Assembly (NCBI GenBank): GCA_016711405.1
Contig: JADJSZ010000051.1
Span: forward strand, 1 to 29,528
Reading direction: 5' to 3'
Length of the DNA stretch: 29,528 nucleotides
Source of the DNA: Candidatus Hadersleviella danica
GTDB taxonomy: Bacteria; Chloroflexota; Anaerolineae; Promineifilales; Promineifilaceae
Positions 24,301-29,528 of the stretch are shown here, piece by piece. Position 1 is the first letter of the stretch. Every line of letters starts with the position of its first letter. The notes under the pieces were generated by a model. That model ran no database searches. It was not told the DNA's origin and was given only the letters and a program-made list of their open reading frames with translations. A program made the translations under genes and the position numbers.

Positions 24301-24390
24301 TGGTGTATTGGTGTATTGGTATATTGGTGTATTGAAATACACGAATATACCACTACACCTCTATACCATTTACACCATCATTACCATGAA
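24301..24390. repeat. octamer tract (TGGTGTAT type) with inverted counterpart
   Basis: TGGTGTAT twice, TGGTATAT, TGGTGTAT (24301-24332), then an AT loop and ATATACCA-CTACACCT-CTATACCA-TTTACACC in the reverse sense. It lies in the divergent gap between alr and the carbonic anhydrase gene. Confidence 0.8.
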
Positions 24391-24407
24391 ATCATCTCTA
24401 CCGATTT

Positions 24408-24416
24408 TGGTATACT
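24408..24416 (+). promoter_or_regulatory. extended -10 promoter, leaderless carbonic anhydrase mRNA
   Basis: TGGTATACT (TG at 24408-24409, -10 box 24411-24416). The ATG at 24425 begins eight bases after the -10 box, so transcription should start at or within about two bases of the start codon. No Shine-Dalgarno is present. Confidence 0.55.
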
Positions 24417-24424
24417 AGCCTCCC

Positions 24425-25064
24425 ATGCGCATCCTAAAAGAACTTTTCGACAATAATCAGGCTTGGGCGGAGGAGGAAAACGGCCGACCCCGAGTTTTTC
24501 CACAAGTTATCCTCGCAACAAGCTCCCAAATACCTGTGGATTGGTTGCTCAGACAGCCGTGTGCCCGCCAACGAAATCGTCGGCCTCGCCCCCGGCGAAC
24601 TCTTTGTCCACCGCAATGTGGCCAATGTCGTCGTCCACACCGACTTAAATTGCCTCTCGGTTTTGCAATACGCCGTCGAAGTGCTCAAAGTGGAACATAT
24701 TATCGTTTGTGGCCATTATGGGTGTGGGGGGGTGCAAACGGCTATGGGCAAACAACAACTTGGGCTGATAGACAACTGGTTACGGAATATCAAGGATATT
24801 TACCGCAAAAACCAAGACCAACTCGAAGCAGTCGCCGACCACCAAGAGCGGCTCAATTTGTTGTGTGAACTGAATATCGCCGAGCAGGTGTTTAATGTGT
24901 GCCACACCACCATTGTGCAAAATGCGTGGCAACGAGGGCAAGAACTCAGCATCCACGGTTGGATTTACAGCATACAGGATGGGATTTTGCGCGACCTCGA
25001 TTTGTGCATCACCAGCCCCGACCAAATTGCCCTGATTTACCATGTGGATGCCCGCCGCCGTTAA
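24425..25064 (+). CDS. can: beta-class carbonic anhydrase, one frameshift
   Basis: About 213 residues after repair. It hydrates CO2 to bicarbonate in the cytoplasm. The zinc and active-site motifs are YLWIGCSDSRVPANEI (Cys, Asp-Arg dyad), ELFVHRNVANVV and VEHIIVCGHYGCGGV (His, Cys). The first 18 residues (MRILKELFDNNQAWAEEE) are in one frame and the rest in another. Dropping one base in the A4 run at 24477-24480 joins them as EEETADPEFFHKLSSQQAPKYLWIGCSD. The later part is open to 25064. The length and C-terminus (ITSPDQIALIYHVDARRR) resemble proteobacterial Can. The promoter suggests a leaderless mRNA. Confidence 0.92.
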
Positions 25065-25106
25065 CCCACTCCTTACTCTCTGACTCTGACTCTCCCTCTC
25101 CTTCCT

Positions 25107-25490
25107 ATGACCCGTCAACAAGTTTCCTCTGGTGCCGAATGGGAGCAAACCGTCGGCTATTCCCGCGCTGTGCGGGTGGGCAATATCATCCATGTGGCGG
25201 GAACCACGGCCGTTGGCCCCGACGGCCGTCTCGTCGCCCCCGGCGACCCCTACGCCCAAGCCCAACGCATCTTCGAGATAATCGGGGCCGCCCTTGCCGA
25301 ACTGGGGGCGGGGTGGGAACACGTCACCCGCACCCGCATTTACCTCGTCAACCCCGAGGATTGGCAAGCCGTCGGCCGTGCCCACGGCGAAATTTTCAGC
25401 GAGATTCGCCCCGCCAGCACCATGCTGGCCGTCCGTGCCCTGCTCGTGCCGGAAATGTTGGTGGAGATTGAGGTGGATGCGGTGGTGTAG
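25107..25490 (+). CDS. RidA/YjgF-family protein lacking the catalytic arginine
   Basis: 127 residues, full length. The fold signature is clear: VGYSRAVRVGNIIHVAGTTAVGPDG at the N-terminus, YAQAQRIFEIIGAALAELGAGWEHVTRTRIYL in the middle, and LLVPEMLVEIEVDAVV at the end. In true RidA enamine deaminases an Arg follows the 'PA' of the late PAR motif. Here it is Ser104 (IRPASTML), so it fits the Rid subgroups without that Arg, whose function is not imine hydrolysis as in RidA. It follows the carbonic anhydrase gene on the same strand after a 42-bp pyrimidine-rich repeat gap (ACTCTG units); no Shine-Dalgarno is visible. Confidence 0.88.
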   Translation: MTRQQVSSGAEWEQTVGYSRAVRVGNIIHVAGTTAVGPDGRLVAPGDPYAQAQRIFEIIGAALAELGAGWEHVTRTRIYLVNPEDWQAVGRAHGEIFSEIRPASTMLAVRALLVPEMLVEIEVDAVV

Positions 25491-25500
25491 GGGAAAGGGG

Positions 25501-25561
25501 TATATTGGTGTATTGGTATATTGGTGTAATCAATGACACTACACGATTACACCATTACACC
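25501..25561. repeat. octamer tract with inverted counterpart between convergent genes
   Basis: TATATTGG-TGTATTGG-TATATTGG-TGTAATCA (25501-25532) faces ATTACACC twice (25546-25561). The inverted halves can pair and lie between the stops of the RidA-like gene and thrC, as a terminator would. Confidence 0.8.
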
Positions 25562-25578
25562 AATAAACAAATACACCC

Positions 25579-26634
25579 CTACGCCTGCAGATACGCTTGC
25601 AGGGCTTCGATGTTGGCGGGAATCATCTGTGGCTCGCTCTTGGCTTCGCTCATGGCGGTGGCGGGGTCTTTGAGGCCGTGACCAGTGAGGATGCACACGG
25701 CCGTTTTGCCCACGGGGTCAATCTCGCCCAGCTCGATTTGCTGTTTCAGCGCGGCCAACCCCGTAGCCGAGGCTGGCTCCACAAAAACCCCCCCTCCACT
25801 TTGGCCAGCATGTGCCAGCTCTCCAAAATCTGGGCATCGGTCACGGCCGTAATTAACCCGCCCGACTCATCCAAAGCGGCCAACGCCTGTTGCCAGCGGG
25901 CGGGGTTGCCAATGCGGATGGCCGTGGCCAGCGTTTCAGGTTTTTCCACCACCCGCCCCAGCACAATGGGCGCCGAGCCAGCCGCCTGCCCCCAACATCT
26001 GTGGCTCCCCCTTGCCATACTGTTTATACCCCATCCAATAGGCACTGATATTGCCCGCATTGCCCACAGGCAAACAGTGCCAATCGGGGGCACGGCCGTC
26101 CAATTGGTCCACAATCTCAAACGCGCCTGTCTTTTGCCCTTCCAAACGCCACGGGTTCACCGAATTCACCAGCATGATGGGCTGGTGTTCGACAATTTCG
26201 CGCACCATGTTAAGTGCGTCGTCGAACGAGCCATCAATGCTGACCACCTCGGCCCCATAGGCGAGGCAGGCGGCCAATTTGCCGAGGGCAATTTTGCCCT
26301 CGGGCACGAGGACGATACAACGCAAGCCGGCGCGGGCGGAGTAGGCGGCGGCGCTGGCGGCCGTGTTGCCTGTGCTGGCGCAAATCACCGCTTGGGCGTT
26401 TTCGCGCACAGCTTGGGTGATGGCGGCCGTCATGCCTCTGTCCTTAAACGACCCTGTGGGGTTTAGCCCTTCGTATTTGAGATAGAGTTTGAGACCCGCT
26501 TTGGGAGCAATTTGCTCGGCCAAACGGGGCGCGGCAATCAGAGGCGTGTTGCCTTCGTTGAGGGTGATGATGTGGGTCTGCGCATCAAAGGGCAGGTAGT
26601 TGAGATATTGTTGGATAACACCGGGCCAAGCCAT
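25579..26634 (-). CDS. thrC: threonine synthase, two frameshifts
   Basis: About 352 residues after repair. It converts O-phosphohomoserine to threonine with PLP. The PLP Lys is Lys64 in GLNPTGSFKDRGM. STGNTAASAAAYSARAG is the phosphate-binding loop region, and LPVGNAGNISAYWMGYKQYG is typical of ThrC. The frame breaks at a C5 run (25989-25993) and again at a C7 run (25788-25794). Beyond these the sequence continues as APIVLGRVVEKPETLATAIRIGNPARWQQAL and VEPASATGLAALKQQIELGEI with the expected C-terminus. AAGGTG precedes the ATG. Such a housekeeping gene is unlikely to be dead, so sequence error is the better explanation. Confidence 0.93.
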
Positions 26635-26647
26635 GGGAACACCTTGT

Positions 26648-26721
26648 CAATGAGTAATGAACAATGAGCAATGAACAAAAAAGTGGCTGGTCAAATGACG
26701 AATGACGAATGACGAATGACC
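26648..26721. repeat. two heptamer tracts between SDR gene and thrC
   Basis: CAATGAG-TAATGAA-CAATGAG-CAATGAA (26648-26675) and AATGACG three times plus AATGACC (26694-26721). AATGAC-type heptamers closely resemble STRR units described in heterocystous cyanobacteria. Confidence 0.85.
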
Positions 26722-26733
26722 AAATTTGGGAGT

Positions 26734-27372
26734 TTACGGCGAGTTGTGGACGGCCGCCAACACCCCCGCCACCACGTGGCTGGTGCGTTGCTCGGCTGGT
26801 TGCCGTTCATCGCGCAAAATGGTTTGGACGCGAATACCATAGGCGGCATATTCGCGGGCGCACTCACGGCCGAAGCCGACCACGGCCGCTTGGCTGGCGC
26901 AAAAAGCGGCTTGCCCTTCCAGCGGGTGCTCCACCCCGGCCGTGCTGGCAATGTGGAGAATCACCCCGCCCCCCCGCGCTTGGTTTTCGTCGGCCATCAC
27001 TCGGCCGCACAATTGGCTCATAAAAAATGTGCCTTTCAGGTTCACTTCGAGGCACCGCTGGAAATCCCACTCATCCATTTTGAGAATGGTGGCGGTGGGG
27101 GTGACGGCCGCGTTGCAGACCAACACGTCGAGTTGCCCCCACGCCTCGCGGGTCGCTTCGATAACTTTGACGCATTGGAATTTGTTGGCTACATCGCCTT
27201 GTACGGCGAGGGCTTGCCCGCCAGCGGCCGTGATTTCGGCCGCGATTTTGGTTGCGCGGTCGGGGTTGATGTCGTTGACGGCCACGCGCAGACCTGCGGA
27301 GGCTAAGGCGCGGGCCACGGCCGCGCCCAGCCCCCGCCCCGCTCCCGTTACAATGGCAACTGGTTGATTCAT
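26734..27372 (-). CDS. short-chain dehydrogenase/reductase lacking the catalytic Tyr and Lys
   Basis: 212 residues; classical SDRs have about 250. The coenzyme motif VTGAGRGLGAAVARALA, the N-A-A-V (VCNAAVTP) segment and the catalytic-Ser strand (HIASTAG) are normal. The active-site YxxxK is replaced: the homologous segment reads EGQAAFCASQAAVVGFGRE, with Phe for Tyr and Gln for Lys. These are substitutions, not indels, so sequence error of the kind seen elsewhere does not explain them. After YGIRVQTI the usual PG..T loop is missing and a short tail (LRDERQPAEQRTSHVVAGVLAAVHNSP) ends the protein. It may be a non-catalytic paralogue, or an enzyme with other chemistry. No Shine-Dalgarno is evident. 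Confidence 0.82.
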   Translation of the reverse strand: MNQPVAIVTGAGRGLGAAVARALASAGLRVAVNDINPDRATKIAAEITAAGGQALAVQGDVANKFQCVKVIEATREAWGQLDVLVCNAAVTPTATILKMDEWDFQRCLEVNLKGTFFMSQLCGRVMADENQARGGGVILHIASTAGVEHPLEGQAAFCASQAAVVGFGRECAREYAAYGIRVQTILRDERQPAEQRTSHVVAGVLAAVHNSP

Positions 27373-27394
27373 AGTTGGTTGTTGTTTAGGGTGG

Positions 27395-27450
27395 AAGTTA
27401 CAGGTTACAAGTTACAGGTGGTAAGCGACTTGTAACTTGTAACCTGTAAC
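27395..27450. repeat. inverted heptamer tracts (AAGTTAC type)
   Basis: AAGTTAC-AGGTTAC-AAGTTAC (27395-27415) and CTTGTAA-CTTGTAA-CCTGTAA (27429-27449) form a stem of about 22 bp with a 10-base loop. It is followed by an A8 run (27451-27458). It lies between the PPOX-like gene and the SDR gene. Confidence 0.8.
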
Positions 27451-27481
27451 AAAAAAAATACCAATTCCCCAGTTAGCCCTG

Positions 27482-27925
27482 CTAATCCCCTGTTTCGCGG
27501 TTCTCAAATACAACCATACCTTCTTCGTCATACCCATCGCCCCACGCCAAAATTTGTTGGGGCACTACTTCCACGAGCCGCCACTGTATTTCTTTGTCTT
27601 GGCTAAAATCAAACTCGTATTTGTTGTAAAAATAGTCGGCCAAAATGGCGATGGCTTTGCGGTCGCTGGCATGGGCTTGCCCTTCGATAACAACCCCTCG
27701 TTCTGCATCGGTCAGGGCGAGCGAGACCCCTTGGTTGTGGCGCAAATTCTCGAACTGCTGGCTGTTGGTGGCCACCACAAAATAGAGTTTGTTCTCGAGC
27801 CACACAAACCATGTGGGGAACATTTGCGGGTTGTCATCGGGGCGCACGGTGACCAGCCAAATGGTTGCCTCACGGCCGAGCCGCGCCTCGATTGTGCGCC
27901 ATCTTTCCACATTGCGTCGTCTCAT
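27482..27925 (-). CDS. pyridoxamine 5'-phosphate oxidase-like flavin/F420 split-barrel protein
   Basis: 147 residues. The pattern is that of the PPOX/F420-dependent split-barrel family: ATIWLVTVRPDDNPQMFPTWFVWLENKLYFVVATNSQQFENLRHNQGVSLALTD, with GVVIEGQAHA as the next strand. It binds FMN or F420 at a dimer interface and reduces small molecules; the cofactor cannot be decided here. The start at 27925 has no Shine-Dalgarno. A -10 box TATAAT ends seven bases upstream, so the mRNA is probably leaderless. The frame is intact. Confidence 0.88.
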   Translation of the reverse strand: MRRRNVERWRTIEARLGREATIWLVTVRPDDNPQMFPTWFVWLENKLYFVVATNSQQFENLRHNQGVSLALTDAERGVVIEGQAHASDRKAIAILADYFYNKYEFDFSQDKEIQWRLVEVVPQQILAWGDGYDEEGMVVFENRETGD

Positions 27926-27932
27926 GGGGCTG

Positions 27933-27960
27933 ATTATAGCGAACTCTGTCAGTCTGTCAG
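27933..27960 (-). promoter_or_regulatory. promoter of the PPOX-like gene, -35 supplied by a repeat
   Basis: Minus strand: CTGACA (27960-27955), a 16-bp spacer and TATAAT (27938-27933), seven bases before the ATG at 27925. The -35 box is part of the octamer tract at 27948-27987. Confidence 0.6.
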
Positions 27961-27987
27961 TTTGTTAGTCTTTCAGTCGGGCAGTCG
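27948..27987. repeat. octamer tract (5 x GTCAGTCT type)
   Basis: GTCAGTCT-GTCAGTTT-GTTAGTCT-TTCAGTCG-GGCAGTCG. It fills the gap exactly up to the stop codon (27988-27990) of the glycosyltransferase gene. Confidence 0.85.
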
Positions 27988-29103
27988 TTAGAGCCTGCGC
28001 CCTTTCCAGAAGGGGCCGCCTGTAAAGTGCCAGTGGGTGGCTTGGGCGGCGATGCGGGTAAAGAGGAGGACGGAGAGGGGGGTGAACAGGCTTTCGAGGA
28101 AGGAGCCGAGGAGGCCACGGCCGAGCCTTACCCCGACCAGCCAGCGATTGAGCAGGGCGAGGCTGATGAGGAGAGCCGCCCATCGGCCGCCACCGAGGAG
28201 CAACCACAGCCACGGCCCGATGAACAAAGCCCAATGGAATAAGGTGGAGGCGAAGAGGAGAGCCACGCTTCGGCCGTGCCCTGCGATGATATTCTTGGCG
28301 AGGCCATCGCGCACGGTTGGCCAGTTGGTATACATGCGGCAGGCCACGAGTTGATGGCCATCGGCCATGCGCAGGCGTAATTTTGCCCGCTTAATGGCTT
28401 TGGCAAGCATCACATCTTCGATGATTTGGTCGCGCACGGCCGTGTGCCCCCCGATTTTGGTATAGGCAAGGCGACGAAAGAGCAAACATTGGCCGTTGGC
28501 CGCCGCAAAGGACACGGAGTTGGTGTAATGGACGGGGAGGATGGGCAAATAGCTGAAGATGACAAACGAAATGAGGGGCACAACAAGCCTTTCTGCCCAT
28601 GTGGGGGTGATTTGGCTGGGCCAGATGGTGAGCAGGTCGGCGCGGGTTTGGGTTTGCAGGGTGAGCAAGGCGGCTACGGCCGTGGGGGCGAGCTGAACGT
28701 CCGCATCTAGGAAGAGGAGCAAGTCGCCTGTAGCCGCTTGGCTGAGTTGGTGGCAGGCCCAGTTTTTGCCGAGCCAGCCTTGGGGCAGGGGGGAACCTGT
28801 TAGCACCCGTACTCTGGGGTCGCCTTGCGATGCTTGGCGCACGAGTTCGGCCGTGCCATCGGTGGAGCCATCATCTAAGACCAATAGTTCCCAGTGGGTA
28901 ACTGTTTGGGACAAAACGGCCGTGATGGTTTGGAAAATAACGGCCGCTTCGTTGCGGGCGGGGATGAGAATCGAAAGAGTAGGGCTACTCGGAGGCGGTG
29001 GTGCAGGCTCTAGTGAGGGGAAAAAAGGCCAATTGAGCAAACTGGTGAGCAACAGGATGAGCAAGGCCGTGCCGACGAAGCCAGCGTAGAAAGTAAGAAA
29101 CAT
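27988..29103 (-). CDS. membrane-bound family 2 glycosyltransferase
   Basis: 371 residues from the ATG at 29103 (MFLTFYAGFVGTALLILLLTSLLNWPFF, a membrane helix). An earlier in-frame TTG at 29166 would add a Pro/Ser stretch encoded by repeats and is unlikely. The GT-A domain has LSILIPARNEAAVI, LLVLDDGSTDGT, LLFLDADVQL (DxD) and an IIEDVMLAKAIKR acidic motif. Three or four C-terminal membrane helices follow (FHWALFIGPWLWLLLGG, AALLISLALLNRWLVG). The arrangement resembles CrtQ- and HpnB-type glycosyltransferases, which act on lipids or carotenoids; the acceptor is unknown. No Shine-Dalgarno is seen; the start is preceded by two ATCCTCCCCC units. Confidence 0.88.
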   Translation of the reverse strand: MFLTFYAGFVGTALLILLLTSLLNWPFFPSLEPAPPPPSSPTLSILIPARNEAAVIFQTITAVLSQTVTHWELLVLDDGSTDGTAELVRQASQGDPRVRVLTGSPLPQGWLGKNWACHQLSQAATGDLLLFLDADVQLAPTAVAALLTLQTQTRADLLTIWPSQITPTWAERLVVPLISFVIFSYLPILPVHYTNSVSFAAANGQCLLFRRLAYTKIGGHTAVRDQIIEDVMLAKAIKRAKLRLRMADGHQLVACRMYTNWPTVRDGLAKNIIAGHGRSVALLFASTLFHWALFIGPWLWLLLGGGRWAALLISLALLNRWLVGVRLGRGLLGSFLESLFTPLSVLLFTRIAAQATHWHFTGGPFWKGRRL

Positions 29104-29187
29104 GGGGGAGGATGGGGGAGGATGTGGGAGGCAGAGGAGCAGGACAGGGGAGGAGAAGGCTGACAAGACAGCTGACGGCTTGACGGA
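29104..29187. repeat. repeat-rich gap (GGGGGAGGAT and GCTGAC units)
   Basis: GGGGGAGGAT twice (29104-29123), a purine-rich AGGAGC stretch, then GGCTGACAA / CAGCTGAC / GGCTTGAC octamer-like units near 29156-29187. No promoter is recognised. Confidence 0.5.
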
Positions 29188-29528
29188 CTACCTCTTATGC
29201 GTCCAAAGGATGAGGAGGAGGTGGGTGGCGAGAATGGTGAGGAGAAGGGGGGAGGGGTTGAAGAGGAGGAGGTAGGCGCAGGCGACGGCGAGGGTGGCGA
29301 GGATGGCCCACAGTTCGTGTTTGCGCTTGAAGAGCAGGAAGAAGAAGGTGAGGCTGATGAGCATGACGGCCGGGACACGCCACAGTGTCAGCCCTATCCA
29401 ACTGCCGAGCAGAGCGGCCAGGGCTTTGCCGCCACGGCCGCCTAAAAACGGGCTGAAGGCGTGCCCCAGCCCCGGCGCAAGGGCGATGAGAACCATCCAC
29501 CAATCGCGCCAGCCCCACAGTTGGTAGG
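29188..29528 (-). CDS. glycerol-3-phosphate acyltransferase PlsY-like, cut by the window edge
   Basis: The frame is open through the window end, so the N-terminus is missing; 113 residues are visible. The segment ALAPGLGHAFSPFLGGRGGKALAALLGSWIGLTLW matches the conserved PlsY loop (GH..P.F..F.GGK..A...G). Several membrane helices follow (VPAVMLISLTFFFLLF, LWAILATLAVACAYLLLF, LLLTILATHLLLILW). PlsY acylates glycerol-3-phosphate from acyl-phosphate in phospholipid synthesis. It lies upstream of the glycosyltransferase gene on the same strand. Confidence 0.8.
   Translation of the reverse strand, partial: YQLWGWRDWWMVLIALAPGLGHAFSPFLGGRGGKALAALLGSWIGLTLWRVPAVMLISLTFFFLLFKRKHELWAILATLAVACAYLLLFNPSPLLLTILATHLLLILWTHKR

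Overview
The window looks like chromosomal DNA of a Chloroflexota bacterium, probably of the Anaerolineae/Caldilineae/Ardenticatenia type. This is inferred from secreted proteins that combine TolB-like PD40 repeats and DUF11-like modules with a C-terminal 'YLP..' tail, from a pair of ABC2_membrane_6 permeases, and from the general gene repertoire. No rRNA, tRNA, CRISPR, IS element or prophage was seen. Most of the window is GC-rich and densely packed. The exceptions are an AT-rich block at about 1745-3745 and the first 290 bases.

Layout. 300-4473: a degenerate copy of a secreted-protein C-terminal module, then a large secreted propeller protein split by frameshifts that ends in the same module. 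4584-6241 (-): a DUF2306 membrane protein and a secreted protein of unknown function. 6342-7573 (+): a promoter with a palindromic operator, a DinB-like protein and a TetR regulator. 7642-10934 (-): menB, menD and an unknown gene, a menaquinone operon. 11072-15403 (+): a membrane zinc-ribbon protein, two ABC-2 permeases and their ATPase, with a small P-loop NTPase gene lying antisense inside the cluster. 15488-19792 (-): dienelactone hydrolase, alpha/beta hydrolase, RlmI-like methyltransferase and UDP-glucose dehydrogenase. 19913-20526 (-): a PIN-type toxin-antitoxin pair. 20611-24280 (-): FAD oxidoreductase, flippase-like membrane protein and alanine racemase. 24425-25490 (+): beta-carbonic anhydrase and a RidA-like protein. 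25579-29528 (-): threonine synthase, an SDR lacking its active-site Tyr and Lys, a flavin split-barrel protein, a membrane glycosyltransferase and a PlsY-like acyltransferase cut by the window edge. Envelope and glycan functions dominate the second half.

Two genome-scale patterns stand out. (1) The palindrome CGGCCG is strongly over-represented (hand counts: 11 in 6341-7641 and 18 in 13681-15400). In the tetR gene it dictates synonymous codon choice. It recalls the HIP1 palindrome of cyanobacteria. (2) Almost every intergenic gap longer than about 40 bp holds a tract of degenerate tandem heptamers or octamers. These resemble cyanobacterial STRR repeats. They often run up to a start codon, supply a C-terminus and stop codon, or form inverted pairs between convergent genes. 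Two such tracts lie inside menD, exactly between its domains.

A caution: at least ten genes (the secreted protein, menD, the ABC ATPase, the alpha/beta hydrolase, antitoxin, PIN toxin, FAD oxidoreductase, flippase, carbonic anhydrase and thrC) carry one or more single-base frameshifts, mostly at short homopolymers. Core enzymes are affected, so uncorrected long-read consensus error is the likeliest cause. Genes are given here over their reconstructed full extents.
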